34,043 nucleotides of DNA from Alphaproteobacteria bacterium (GTDB lineage: Bacteria > Pseudomonadota > Alphaproteobacteria > Caulobacterales > Aquidulcibacteraceae). This document shows, in pieces, positions 16,510 to 24,658 of the stretch (the stretch's first letter is position 1; each line of letters opens with the position of its first letter). Made by a program: the position numbers and the translations under genes. Location of the stretch: assembly GCA_016124255.1 (NCBI GenBank), contig WGOB01000062.1, positions 1-34,043 of the forward strand, given 5' to 3'. Below the pieces are notes generated by a model, which was given only the letters and a program-made list of their open reading frames with translations, searched no databases and was not told where the DNA came from.

Positions 16510-16968
16510 ATGGCTCAGGACCTCTCCCCCCTCTACCGCACCCTCGTCGGGTTCGACCGCATTTCCAGCCTGCTTGATCAGGCTGCGCGGCTCGACGGCG
16601 CGCCCGGCTACCCGCCCTTCAACATCGAACAGACCGATGAGAACGCCTTCCGGATCGAACTGGCCGTGGCCGGGTTCGGCGAAGAAGACCTCACGATCGA
16701 GTACAAGCAGAACATGCTGGTGGTTGCCGGCCGCAAGGCGCCGGTCGAAGAAGGCCGCCGCTATCTGCACCGCGGCATCGCCGAGCGCAGCTTCGAGCGC
16801 CGCTTCGGCCTCGCCGACCATGTTCGCGTCGACAAGGCGCGGCTGGAGAACGGCCTCCTGACGATCGATCTGGTGCGCGAGCTGCCGGAGGCGCTCAAGC
16901 CGCGCAAGATCGAGATCGGGGCGACGAAGACAAAGTCCCGCATCGTCGCCAACGACGAAGCGGCCTGA
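16510..16968 (+). CDS. Small heat-shock protein, Hsp20/IbpA family
   Basis: Cytoplasmic ATP-independent holdase chaperone of 152 residues. It opens with the IbpA-like DLSPLYRTLVGFDRI, followed by PFNIEQTDENAFRIELAVAGF (given as PFNIEQTDENAF and RIELAVAGF) and the alpha-crystallin domain (about 33-125). AERSFERRFGLADHV and the A-x-x-x-NGLLTIDL signature (ARLENGLLTIDL) are present. The short tail has KPRKIEIG, the IXI-type motif that docks on neighbouring subunits. The ATG at 16510 has AAAAGGA six bases upstream. It is a single-gene unit with its own terminator; the leader can fold over the ribosome site. Confidence 0.93.
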   Translation: MAQDLSPLYRTLVGFDRISSLLDQAARLDGAPGYPPFNIEQTDENAFRIELAVAGFGEEDLTIEYKQNMLVVAGRKAPVEEGRRYLHRGIAERSFERRFGLADHVRVDKARLENGLLTIDLVRELPEALKPRKIEIGATKTKSRIVANDEAA

Positions 16969-17005
16969 CCCGCCGCACTTCCGCAATCCTCCTAACGACA
17001 CACTT

Positions 17006-17037
17006 GAAGGCGCGCCCCACCCGGCGCGCCTTCTTTG
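17006..17037 (+). terminator. Intrinsic terminator after hsp20
   Basis: GAAGGCGCGCC (17006-17016) and GGCGCGCCTTC (17023-17033) form a perfect 11-bp stem with a six-base loop, followed by TTTGT. It lies between convergent genes and may also stop the minus-strand transcript, although no T-run is seen on that side. Confidence 0.85.
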
Positions 17038-17043
17038 TCTGCG

Positions 17044-18381
17044 CTATTCGCCGCTCTGCCCAGCGCCGGCGGTCGCGGCGAACGCGTTCGGCGCGACGCG
17101 ATCGAGCGCGACGGCGAGCATCGCGCGCAGGCCGTTCTCCAGCGCCGGCTCATGGATGTAGAAACGGGGGCTGTGGTTGGAGGCGGCGTCGGTCACGCCG
17201 GGCGCATTGACGCCGAGGCGGAAATAGAAGCCCGGCGTTTCGTTGGCGAAGAACGCGAAATCCTCTGCGCCCATCACCGGCCGGCCGGGTGAGACGAGAT
17301 CAGCGCCCAGCGCGCGCCGGATTGCGTCGGCGCCGCGTTCCGAGGCGCCCGCGTCATTGACCATGATCGGGTAATTGCCCGGATCCCAGCTCACCTCGGC
17401 CGTTGCGCCCGACGCCTGGGCGATCTCCTCAGCCGTGCGCCGGATGCGGGCCATGGCGTCTTCGCGGGCGTCGTTGTTGAGCGTCCGCAGCGTACCCCAG
17501 AGCTCGATGCTGTCGGGGATGATGTTGCTGCGCACGCCGCCGCGGATGCGGCCGACGCTGACGATCACCGGCGTATCGACAGCGTTGATCTGACGCGACG
17601 GGATGAGCTGCAGCGCCTGCGTGATCTGCGCTGCGATGGTGATCGGATCGATCCCCTCGTGCGGGCGCGAGGCGTGGGTCTGGCGCCCGCGCACGACGAT
17701 GCGCCATGCATCCGAACTCGCCATCATCCCGCCGGCGCCGACATAGATGCGGCCGCCTTCCTGGTTGCCGACGTGCAGCCCAAACACGGCTTCGGGACGC
17801 ATGTCGCGGAAGAGCCCTTCCTTGAGCATCAGTTCCGCGCCGCCCTCTTCGCCCTGGGGCGCGCCTTCTTCGGCGGGCTGGAAGATGAACATGATCGTGC
17901 CGACGATCTCTTCGCGCCGGCGCGCGAGCACTTCAGCCGCCGCCATCAGGATCGCGACATGCGCATCGTGCCCGCAGGCGTGCATGACGCCGACTTCCTC
18001 GCCGTTGTACGTCGTGCGGACTTGGCTGCGGAACGGGACGTCCACCTCTTCCGTAACCGGCAGGGCGTCCATGTCGGCGCGGAGCGCGATCACGGGGCCC
18101 GGCTGCCCGCCGCGCAGGATGCCGACGACGCCGGTGTGCGCGACGCCGGTGCGGACCTCGTCGAAGCGCAGGGCGCGGAGGTGGCGCGCGACGAGCGCCG
18201 CCGTCCGCGTCTCGCGATTGCCGAGTTCCGGATTCTGATGAATATCACGCCGCCACGCGATCAGCCGTGGGTTCACTTCTTCGATCGCAGACTCGATGGC
18301 CGGCGAAAAACCCCTCTCCTGAGCGAACGCCGCCGGCGCCAGCACAGCGAACGCCGCAGCAATCATCAGCCTACGCATCAT
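17044..18381 (-). CDS. Exported M20 family amidohydrolase/peptidase
   Basis: Secreted metal-dependent amidohydrolase of the M20D (hippurate hydrolase/IAA-amino acid hydrolase-like) group, 445 residues. The signal peptide is MMRRLMIAAAFAVLAPAAFA, cut before QERG. Metal ligands are seen in ALRADMD, HACGHDAH, FQPAEEG, LHVG and the C-terminal ASNHSPRF region, with MGAEDF nearby. The dimerisation domain is the central GRQTHASRPHEG part. It probably trims N-acyl amino acids or peptides in the periplasm. AGAGGGA precedes the two adjacent ATGs; the second (18378) has better spacing. It starts 14 bases after kdsD on the same strand, so it is likely in one operon with it. Confidence 0.92.
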   Translation of the reverse strand: MMRRLMIAAAFAVLAPAAFAQERGFSPAIESAIEEVNPRLIAWRRDIHQNPELGNRETRTAALVARHLRALRFDEVRTGVAHTGVVGILRGGQPGPVIALRADMDALPVTEEVDVPFRSQVRTTYNGEEVGVMHACGHDAHVAILMAAAEVLARRREEIVGTIMFIFQPAEEGAPQGEEGGAELMLKEGLFRDMRPEAVFGLHVGNQEGGRIYVGAGGMMASSDAWRIVVRGRQTHASRPHEGIDPITIAAQITQALQLIPSRQINAVDTPVIVSVGRIRGGVRSNIIPDSIELWGTLRTLNNDAREDAMARIRRTAEEIAQASGATAEVSWDPGNYPIMVNDAGASERGADAIRRALGADLVSPGRPVMGAEDFAFFANETPGFYFRLGVNAPGVTDAASNHSPRFYIHEPALENGLRAMLAVALDRVAPNAFAATAGAGQSGE

Positions 18382-18395
18382 CGTCCCTCTCGTTG

Positions 18396-19394
18396 CTAAC
18401 GCACGCCCGCGCTCAGGAGATCGTGCATGTGCACGACGCCCACGGGCGCGCCGTCGACCACGGCGAAGAGCGCCGTGATCCGCTTTTCGTTCATCGTCGC
18501 CACCGCATCCGCCAGCGGCGCGTCGGGCGAGATCGTCTTGGGGTTCGCCGTCATGAGCGCGCGCGCATCCTTGGAAAACGCCGCCGCGTCGAGCTTGCGG
18601 CGGATGTCGCCGTCGGTGATGACGCCGATGAGCCGATCATTCTCAACGACGCCGACGCAGCCGATGCCGCCCTCGCTCACCTTGCCCAGCATCGCTTGAA
18701 CCGGCAGGTTCGGCGCGATCAGCGGCAGCGCCTCGCCCGTGCGCATCACGTCGCGCACGTGCTTCAGCATGGCGCCAAGGCGCCCGCCGGGATGGATCGC
18801 GCGGAAATCCTTCGTCGTGAATCCCGCCGCCCGCAGCAGCGCGATCGCCAGCGCATCGCCCAGCGCCAGACACATCGTCGTCGATGTCGTCGGCGCCGGC
18901 GCGTTGTCGTCCGCTTCGCCAAGATCGGGCAGCGCCAGGACAACGTCGGAATCTTTCGCCAGCGTCGAGTCCGCACGGAAGGTCATCGCGATCAGCGGGA
19001 TGTGCAGGCGGCGGCAGTGATGGACGAGATCGGTGAGTTCGTGGCTCTCGCCGCCGCGCGAGATCGCCAGCACGCAATCGTCCGGCGTGATCATGCCGAG
19101 ATCGCCGTGGCTGGCTTCGCCTGGATGCACGAACATCGCGGGGCGGCCGGTCGAGGCCAGCGTCGCGGCGATCTTGCGGGCGATGTGGCCGGACTTGCCC
19201 ATGCCGGTGATGATCGCCTTGCCGCGCGCGGCCTGGAGCGTTTCGGCGGCCTGGACGAACGCCGCCGCCATCGGCCCTTCGATCGCCGCCGCGAGCGCGT
19301 CCAGCGCCCGCGCCTCCGCCAGCGCCACCTCCCGCCCCGCCGCGATTGCGGCGGCGGCGTCAAACGACGGCGGCTTGGCCTTGCTGCTGCTCAT
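18396..19394 (-). CDS. kdsD: Arabinose-5-phosphate isomerase (KdsD/KpsF family)
   Basis: Converts D-ribulose 5-phosphate to D-arabinose 5-phosphate, the first step towards KDO of lipopolysaccharide. The protein has 332 residues. The SIS domain (about 45-180) has GMGKSGHIARKIAATLASTG (given as GMGKSGHIARK and IAATLASTG), ISRGGESHEL and LGDALAIALLR. HPGGRLG follows, then two CBS domains (about 210-265 and 275-330). The start ATG has AGCAGGG close upstream. It is divergent from kdsA, the enzyme that uses its product, with 97 bases between the two starts, so the two KDO genes may share a control region. Confidence 0.95.
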   Translation of the reverse strand: MSSSKAKPPSFDAAAAIAAGREVALAEARALDALAAAIEGPMAAAFVQAAETLQAARGKAIITGMGKSGHIARKIAATLASTGRPAMFVHPGEASHGDLGMITPDDCVLAISRGGESHELTDLVHHCRRLHIPLIAMTFRADSTLAKDSDVVLALPDLGEADDNAPAPTTSTTMCLALGDALAIALLRAAGFTTKDFRAIHPGGRLGAMLKHVRDVMRTGEALPLIAPNLPVQAMLGKVSEGGIGCVGVVENDRLIGVITDGDIRRKLDAAAFSKDARALMTANPKTISPDAPLADAVATMNEKRITALFAVVDGAPVGVVHMHDLLSAGVR

Positions 19395-19491
19395 CCCTGC
19401 TTTTCGCCCGCCCTGGACGCCTTGTCACGCGCCAGCCATGGTTGAGCGAGCCCGTCCGGCGGCCTATCTCCCCCGCCTAGAGGATCGCCCC

Positions 19492-20343
19492 ATGACCAGC
19501 CCCAATTCCGTCGTCCGCGTCGGCTCCAGCGTCGAGATCGGCAACCACCTGCCGCTCGCCTTCATCTGCGGGCCCTGCCAGATGGAGAGCCGGGGCCATG
19601 CGCTGGAGACGGCGGAGTTCCTCAAGGGCGTGTTCCAGCGCGCCGGCGCCGGCTTCATCTACAAGACGAGCTTTGACAAGGCCAACCGCTCGAGCCTCTC
19701 CACCAAGCGCGGCGCCGGCCTCGACGCCGCCGCGCCCGTGTTCCAGGAGATCCGCGGCAAGCTGGGGATACCGGTGCTGACGGACGTGCACCTGCCCGAC
19801 CAGTGCGCCGAGGTGGCGCAGGTCGTGGACGTGCTGCAGATTCCCGCTTTTCTCTGCCGGCAGACCGATCTGCTCGTCGCCGCCGCCGAGACCGGAAAGC
19901 CGATCAATGTGAAGAAGGGCCAGTTCCTGGCGCCGTGGGACATGAAGAACGTGATCGGCAAGATCACGGGGTCGGGCAATCCGAACGTGCTGGCGTGCGA
20001 ACGCGGCGTGAGCTTCGGCTACAACACCCAGGTGTCGGACATGCGCGCGCTGCCGATCATGAAAGGCTTTGGCGCGCCGGTGGTGTTCGACGCCACGCAC
20101 TCCGTGCAGCAGCCCGGCGGACAGGGCGAAACGAGCGGCGGCGAGCGGCAGTTCGTGCCGGTGCTGGCGCGGGCCGCCGTCTCCATCGGCGTGGCGGCCG
20201 TCTTCATCGAAAGCCATCCGGACCCGGACAATGCCCCCAGCGATGGGCCCAACATGGTCCCGTTCGCGGAACTGGAAGCACTGGTGAACGATCTCCTGGC
20301 GTTCGACCGCCTCGCCAAACAACACGCGATCGCTGCAGAATAG
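19492..20343 (+). CDS. kdsA: 3-deoxy-8-phosphooctulonate synthase (KdsA)
   Basis: Condenses arabinose 5-phosphate with phosphoenolpyruvate to KDO 8-phosphate in the cytoplasm. It has 283 residues, the usual length. Motifs include FICGPCQMES, YKTSFDKANRSS, LTDVHLPDQ, IPAFLCRQTDLL, NVKKGQFLAPWDMKN, ERGVSFGYN, DATHSVQQPGG and IESHPDPDNAPSDGPNM. The sequence NVKKGQ, with Lys-Lys before Gly-Gln, and the Cys in FICGPC do not by themselves decide between metal-dependent and independent types. The ATG at 19492 has AGAGGA seven bases upstream; the reading frame stays open far upstream but is not coding there. The neighbouring divergent gene kdsD supplies the substrate. Confidence 0.97.
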   Translation: MTSPNSVVRVGSSVEIGNHLPLAFICGPCQMESRGHALETAEFLKGVFQRAGAGFIYKTSFDKANRSSLSTKRGAGLDAAAPVFQEIRGKLGIPVLTDVHLPDQCAEVAQVVDVLQIPAFLCRQTDLLVAAAETGKPINVKKGQFLAPWDMKNVIGKITGSGNPNVLACERGVSFGYNTQVSDMRALPIMKGFGAPVVFDATHSVQQPGGQGETSGGERQFVPVLARAAVSIGVAAVFIESHPDPDNAPSDGPNMVPFAELEALVNDLLAFDRLAKQHAIAAE

Positions 20344-20457
20344 CGCCGAGCGCCGTCGCGCAAAGGCAGTCGCTGGTTGAACGCGTCCCGAGGGGGAGAT
20401 AGCGTTGAGGTGGGATGCGCGCACGCGGGCCGGCGAAGAGCCCAGGAGAGTCTCGGG

Positions 20458-20901
20458 ATGAACACCGTCAAGAACGCTCTGGCTCGGAAGCATGGCGGCC
20501 TCATCCATGTGCGCTCCGACGACATGGTCGTGGAAGCCTTGCGGCAGATGCGCGACAACCGGGTCCGGTCCGTGCTGGTGATTGATGACGACGTCCTCGT
20601 CGGGATCGTGACTCAGGGCGACTGCGCCATACGCGTGCTGCTGCCTGGGCTCGACGCGAAGCAGACCCCCGTCGGCCAGGTGATGACAGGCAAACCGGTG
20701 ACCGTTAAGCCAGAGGACCAAGTGGAGGCCTGCATGGCGCTGATGGCGGCGCGCGGCTTTCGCCACCTCCCCGTGCTCGACGGGGGCAAGGTCGTGGGCG
20801 TGATTTCGATCGGCGACGTGGTGAAGGACATCATCCGAGATCTGAAGCTCAACGTGAACGACCTCATGGGCTTCATCATGACGGACGGGCCCGGCGGCTG
20901 A
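20458..20901 (+). CDS. CBS-domain pair protein
   Basis: Protein of 147 residues made almost only of two CBS domains: one from about residue 10 to 62 (HVRSDDMVVEALRQM, VGIVTQGDCAIRV) and one from about 78 to 132 (MTGKPVTVKPEDQVEACMALM, VVGVISIGDVVKDII; the first of these is 21 residues in full and runs without gap). Such pairs bind adenosine ligands (AMP, ATP, SAM or NAD) and regulate a partner; none is visible here. The ATG at 20458 has AGGAGAG eight bases upstream, which rules out an upstream extension from 20377. It follows kdsA after 114 bases and could be separately transcribed. Confidence 0.88.
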   Translation: MNTVKNALARKHGGLIHVRSDDMVVEALRQMRDNRVRSVLVIDDDVLVGIVTQGDCAIRVLLPGLDAKQTPVGQVMTGKPVTVKPEDQVEACMALMAARGFRHLPVLDGGKVVGVISIGDVVKDIIRDLKLNVNDLMGFIMTDGPGG

Positions 20902-20917
20902 TGCGTGAAATCCGGTT

Positions 20918-21448
20918 CTAGGCCGGCACGTAGGTCAGCCGCAGCGCGTTCTCGCCGATAGCGTCGTGCCCCACGAGACGCAGCGGCGGCGGCGCGTCGA
21001 CAAAGAAGGGCGCGCCGCCGCCGAGCACGACCGGGTGCAGGAAGATGTGATACCGATCGATCAGTCCGAGCGTCGTGAGGCTCGCCGCCAGCTTGGGTCC
21101 GCCGACCTCGATCTCCCCGTCGACATCCGTCTTCAGCCGCCGCACCGCGGCCTCGACATCATCCCCGAGCAGCGTGGCGTTCGGCCCGACCTCCTTCAGC
21201 GAGCGGGAGACCACCCATTTCGGCATGCGCCGCCACGCGTCCGCGAACGCGCGCAGCGGCGCGTCCCAGGCCGAGTCGTCCTCGTCCCAATAGCGCATCA
21301 CCTCGTAGAGGCCGCGGCCGTAGATGCTGCCGGCGGTGTTGCGGGTCTGCTCGATGAAATAGTGAAAGAGCGCTGGATCCGGCGCGAACTTATCGTGGTC
21401 GACATAGCCGTCGAGCGACATGTTCATTCCGAAAACGAGCGTCGCCAT
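20918..21448 (-). CDS. Dihydrofolate reductase/RibD C-terminal-like reductase
   Basis: Stand-alone member of the RibD_C/DHFR fold family, 176 residues, of the YyaP/YwjB-like group. It opens with LVFGMNMSLDGYVDHD, a typical DHFR-like first strand and loop, then SIYGRGLYEVMRYW, KWVVSRSL, EIEVGGPKLAASL and HPVVLGGGAPFF. It should bind NADPH; the substrate is unknown, and it lacks the deaminase half of RibD. The ATG at 21446-21448 has AGAGGT upstream; the frame is open further, but the added residues are Arg-rich noise. It is convergent to the CBS gene with 16 bases between stops, and divergent from the hydrolase gene at 21508. Confidence 0.85.
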   Translation of the reverse strand: MATLVFGMNMSLDGYVDHDKFAPDPALFHYFIEQTRNTAGSIYGRGLYEVMRYWDEDDSAWDAPLRAFADAWRRMPKWVVSRSLKEVGPNATLLGDDVEAAVRRLKTDVDGEIEVGGPKLAASLTTLGLIDRYHIFLHPVVLGGGAPFFVDAPPPLRLVGHDAIGENALRLTYVPA

Positions 21449-21507
21449 GGCGAGACCTCTGACCGGCCGGTTGCGTGGCGCGGAGCACCGGATGTAGCAG
21501 GTCCGCG

Positions 21508-22176
21508 ATGAGGCGCGCAGTGAAACTCTCAGTCGGGGATGGAGACGTCTCCGGGTTGATCCTTCCCGGCGACGCACCGCGTGCGTGCTACGTCTTCGCC
21601 CACGGCGCCGGCGCGGGGATGGACCACCTGTCCATGGCGGCCGTCGCCGAAAGCTTGGCGGACCGCGGGGTCGCCACGCTGCGCTACAACCTTCCGTACA
21701 TGGAGCGTGGATCGGGGCGGCCGGACGCGCCGAAGGTCGCGCATGCGGCGGTGCGCGCGGCGGTCGAGGTGGCGACCGCGCATTTCCCCGGCCTCCCGCT
21801 GTTCGCGGGCGGGCGTTCCTATGGCGGGCGGATGACGAGCCAGGCGCAGGCGCTCGATCCGCTGCCGAACGTCCGCGGGCTCATCTTCTTCGCCTTCCCG
21901 CTGCATCCCGCAGGCAAGCCGTCCGACGATCGCGCCGAGCACCTCCACGGCCTCTCCATCCCGATGCTCTTCCTGCAGGGAACGCGGGACGACCTCGCCC
22001 ACCTCGATCTGCTCACGCCCGTGGTGAAACGCCTCGGCGACCGCGCTGCGCTCAGGCTCTATGAGGACGCCGACCATTCCTTTCATGTCCGCGTCAAGAT
22101 CGCGGGGCGCAATGACGGCGCCGTTCGCGCGCACATGCTGGACGACGCCGTAGCCTGGATCGAGAGCCTGATCTGA
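21508..22176 (+). CDS. Alpha/beta hydrolase, KANL3/Tex30-like
   Basis: Hydrolase of 222 residues. Features are YVFAHGAGAGMDH (oxyanion region), nucleophile Ser104 in GGRSYGGRM, GLIFFAFPLHPAGKP, PMLFLQGTRDDLA with the acid, and DADHSFHV with the catalytic His. These match the KANL3/Tex30 alpha/beta hydrolase-like family, whose bacterial members are of unknown substrate. No signal peptide is seen. The ATG at 21508 is taken because the protein aligns from here; an upstream in-frame ATG at 21475 overlaps the promoter space of the divergent reductase. Its stop shares one base with the start of the glycosyltransferase (TGATG at 22174-22178), so they form an operon. Confidence 0.85.
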   Translation: MRRAVKLSVGDGDVSGLILPGDAPRACYVFAHGAGAGMDHLSMAAVAESLADRGVATLRYNLPYMERGSGRPDAPKVAHAAVRAAVEVATAHFPGLPLFAGGRSYGGRMTSQAQALDPLPNVRGLIFFAFPLHPAGKPSDDRAEHLHGLSIPMLFLQGTRDDLAHLDLLTPVVKRLGDRAALRLYEDADHSFHVRVKIAGRNDGAVRAHMLDDAVAWIESLI

Positions 22177-23210
22177 TGAAAGTCCTGCACGTGATCGCGG
22201 GGGCCAAGGACGGGGGCGCGGAGAGCATCATGCGCGATGCGGTCGTGGCGCTCGCCGAAGCGGGGCTCGCGCAGCACGTGGTCACGCGCGCGCACAATCC
22301 AGCGCGGCTTGCCGAATTCGCCGCGCTCGACGTGCCGGTGACGCTGGCGCAGTTCGACAATTTCTGGCGCGCGCCGACAAGCCTGGCCGTCCAGCATGCG
22401 ATCGACGCGTTCGCGCCGGACGTCTGCCACTACTGGATGGCGCGGGCGGGCACGTTCGCCAAAAAGGCGCTCCGTACCCGGAGCATCGGCTGGTATGGTG
22501 ATTATTACAAGCTGCGGCGGTTTCAGAATTGCGCCTGGCACGCGGCGATGACGCCGGACATCGTGCGCTACATCAAGGGCGAGGGCGTGCGCGAGGATCG
22601 CGTGGTGCTGCTCGATTCCTACGCCAATCTGGCGCCCGCGACGCCGACGCCGCGCGCGAGCCTCGACACGCCCGAGGACGCGCCGGCGATCCTGGCGCTG
22701 GGGCGGCTGCACAAGGTCAAAGCGTTCGACGTCTTGCTGGAGGCCGCCGCCGGGCTGCCGGGCGCCTACATCTGGATCGCGGGCGCGGGCCCTGAAGATG
22801 CGGCGCTCAAGGCGCAGGCTTCAGCGCTCAACATCGCCGACCGGGTGCGCTTTCTGGGCTGGCGCGAGGATCGCGCCGACCTGATGGCCGCATGCGACAT
22901 CATCGCGTTCCCTTCGCGCTACGAGCCGTTCGGCAACGTCACGATCGAAGCTTGGGCGGCGGGCAAGCCGCTCGTCGTCGCCGACGCCGCCGGCCCGGCG
23001 CAAACGGTGACCAATGAGCACAACGCGCTGCTCGTGCCGAAGGATGACGTCGACGCCCTGCGCACCGCGCTCGCCCGCGTCATCGCCGACAAAGCGCTCG
23101 CACGGAAGCTGGTGGAAAACGGCGCGCGCTCGTATGAAGCGCGCTTCACCAAGGCGGCGTTCGTGAAGGCCGCGACGGACCTCTACGCTCGCGTGGTCGC
23201 CGCGGCTTAG
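22176..23210 (+). CDS. Glycosyltransferase family 4 (GT-B)
   Basis: Cytoplasmic glycosyltransferase of 344 residues. The N-terminal half begins MKVLHVIAGAKDGGAESIM, the usual nucleotide-free acceptor domain start with the glycine-rich loop. The donor half has LALGRLHKVKAFDVLLEA, WIAGAGPED, VRFLGWREDRADLMAACDI, and the retaining GT4 motif FPSRYEPFGNVTIEAWAAGKP (split here: FPSRYEPFG, NVTIEAWAAGKP), with the E-x7-E pair. It likely adds a sugar to lipopolysaccharide or another surface glycan, which agrees with the KDO and UDP-sugar genes in the window. The exact donor and acceptor cannot be read. It is translationally coupled to the hydrolase upstream. Confidence 0.92.
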   Translation: MKVLHVIAGAKDGGAESIMRDAVVALAEAGLAQHVVTRAHNPARLAEFAALDVPVTLAQFDNFWRAPTSLAVQHAIDAFAPDVCHYWMARAGTFAKKALRTRSIGWYGDYYKLRRFQNCAWHAAMTPDIVRYIKGEGVREDRVVLLDSYANLAPATPTPRASLDTPEDAPAILALGRLHKVKAFDVLLEAAAGLPGAYIWIAGAGPEDAALKAQASALNIADRVRFLGWREDRADLMAACDIIAFPSRYEPFGNVTIEAWAAGKPLVVADAAGPAQTVTNEHNALLVPKDDVDALRTALARVIADKALARKLVENGARSYEARFTKAAFVKAATDLYARVVAAA

Positions 23211-23267
23211 TTTGCTCCCATAACGCCGAGGCGCCGTCAGACGCGAAAGGGTTCCTCGCCCTCCATC

Positions 23268-23291
23268 TCGCCCCGGGCAAATCCGGGGCGA
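23268..23291. terminator. Hairpin between convergent genes, possible terminator
   Basis: TCGCCCCGG (23268-23276) pairs perfectly with CCGGGGCGA (23283-23291) across a six-base loop. It lies between the glycosyltransferase stop and the deaminase stop. No T-run follows on either strand, so termination would be weak or Rho-assisted. Confidence 0.45.
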
Positions 23292-23307
23292 TCCGCCTCC
23301 CCTTGCG

Positions 23308-23754
23308 TTACGGGGGAGGAAACGTCCACTGCGCGATGAAATCCGCGTTCACGGCGTGCGCTTCCGGTTCCATGAGACCCACGTCGACATCGATTCCCGC
23401 GGCCGCCAAAAGATTGATCCCGGCGCCGGCCGCGTTCGGATGCGGATCGCGCGCAGCGATCACGACGCGCGCGACGCCGGCATCGCGCAGACGTTGCGCG
23501 CAACTCGCCGCGCCCGTGGAGCGCAGGGCGCACGGCTCGAGCGTGACGTAGGCGACCGCGCCGCGGGCGGCTTCTCCGGCGGCGGCGAGCGCGACTTCCT
23601 CCGCATGCGGACGGCCGCCCTCGCCGGTTGCGCCTTCGCCGATGCTTGCGCCGTTCTGCACGATCACGCACCCGACCGCGGGATTGGGCGCTGTCTTTCC
23701 CGCCACCGCCCGCGCCAGCGCCAGCGCGCGCGCCATGTGGGCTGCGTCGTTCAC
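23308..23754 (-). CDS. Stand-alone RibD-like cytidine deaminase domain protein
   Basis: Protein of 148 residues that matches the deaminase half of RibD (riboflavin synthesis) but ends where the reductase half would begin. The zinc site has His50 and Glu52 in HAEE, and Cys75 and Cys85 in the segment EPCALRSTGAASC. In RibD the second part reads PCSHHG-x3-PC with nine positions between the cysteines; here it is ten and the His pair is lost. APNPAVGCVIV and AARDPHPNAAGAGI are RibD-like. It overlaps the gpmA stop by four bases (ATGA), so it is in one operon with gpmA. The substrate is uncertain: riboflavin intermediate or another nucleobase. Confidence 0.8.
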   Translation of the reverse strand: MNDAAHMARALALARAVAGKTAPNPAVGCVIVQNGASIGEGATGEGGRPHAEEVALAAAGEAARGAVAYVTLEPCALRSTGAASCAQRLRDAGVARVVIAARDPHPNAAGAGINLLAAAGIDVDVGLMEPEAHAVNADFIAQWTFPPP

Positions 23755-24458
23755 CCCGGCAGGTTCTCGGCGCGAGCCTCATCGAGATAGCGCGCGCGCT
23801 GCGGGCGAAGATCGCCGCTTAGATCGATCAAGAGCGGATTGCCGGTGGGGATCTCCACGCCGACGATCGCGTCGTCGGCGACGTCGAAGAGAAGCTTCAC
23901 GATCGCGCGCAGCGAATTGCCGTGCGCGGCGACAATCAGATTGCTGCCGGCGCGCAGCTCGGGCGCGATGGCGCCGTCCCAATATGGGATCACCCGATCG
24001 AGCGTCGTCTTCAGCGATTCCGTATTCGGGATGGCTGCGCCGGCGTAGCGCCGATCGCGCGCGAAATCGAATTCGCCGCCGGCGGCGAGCGGCGGGGGCG
24101 GCACGTCATAGCTGCGCCGCCAGATCTTCACCTGCTCTTCGCCGTGCTTTTGCGCGGTCTCGGCCTTGTTGAGACCGGTGAGCCCGCCATAGTGACGCTC
24201 GTTCAGCCGCCAATCCTTCACCACGGGCAGCCAGTTCACATCGGCGGTCTCAAGCGCAAGGTTGCCGGTCCGGATCGCGCGGGTGAGCACGGAGGTGTGC
24301 ACCTTGTCGAACGCGGCGCCGCTTTGGGCGAGCAGCACGCCGGCGCGGCGCGCCTGCGCCTCGCCTTCGGCGGTCAGATCCACGTCCACCCAGCCGGTGA
24401 AGCGGTTTTCCAGATTCCACTGGCTTTGGCCGTGGCGCAGAAGAGCAAGATGCGGCAT
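23751..24458 (-). CDS. gpmA: 2,3-bisphosphoglycerate-dependent phosphoglycerate mutase
   Basis: Glycolytic enzyme that interconverts 3- and 2-phosphoglycerate, 235 residues. The phosphohistidine is His9 in LLRHGQSQWN. NRFTGWVDVDLT, RAIRTGNLAL, ERHYGGLTGLNKAE with Glu87, IPNTESL and AAHGNSLRAIVK are all in place, so it should be active. The ATG at 24456-24458 is the only early start. It is divergent from the phosphohexomutase gene with a 200-base control region, and its stop overlaps the start of the RibD-like deaminase by four bases. Confidence 0.96.
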   Translation of the reverse strand: MPHLALLRHGQSQWNLENRFTGWVDVDLTAEGEAQARRAGVLLAQSGAAFDKVHTSVLTRAIRTGNLALETADVNWLPVVKDWRLNERHYGGLTGLNKAETAQKHGEEQVKIWRRSYDVPPPPLAAGGEFDFARDRRYAGAAIPNTESLKTTLDRVIPYWDGAIAPELRAGSNLIVAAHGNSLRAIVKLLFDVADDAIVGVEIPTGNPLLIDLSGDLRPQRARYLDEARAENLPG

Positions 24459-24466
24459 GGATTTTG

Positions 24467-24476
24467 CCCTTAAGGG
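24467..24476. promoter_or_regulatory. Palindrome in the gpmA/phosphohexomutase divergent region
   Basis: CCCTTAAGGG is a perfect 10-base palindrome, 8 bases upstream of the gpmA start codon. It could be an operator overlapping the gpmA leader, or chance. The remaining 180 bases up to 24658 show no gene. Confidence 0.25.
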
Positions 24477-24658
24477 TAAATGGAAAAAAGGTCGAGCGCG
24501 TCCGGTTTTGGGGCGAATTCGAGCGTCAAGCGAAGTGGGGTTTCCCGCGCTCGCGCGGCGCCTTCGAGGCGTTGCACTTTCTGCGCTTCTGTCTCAAGAG
24601 AGCGCCTCGCGTCGCGATAACCGGAACCAGCGGACGCCAGAAGCCCGAAAGGCCGAGG

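Noticed and set aside
15347..16861. A 504-codon plus-strand frame across the methyltransferase-like gene into hsp20
   Set aside because: It overlaps the minus-strand lipoprotein gene and the wrong frame of hsp20; it has no family motif.
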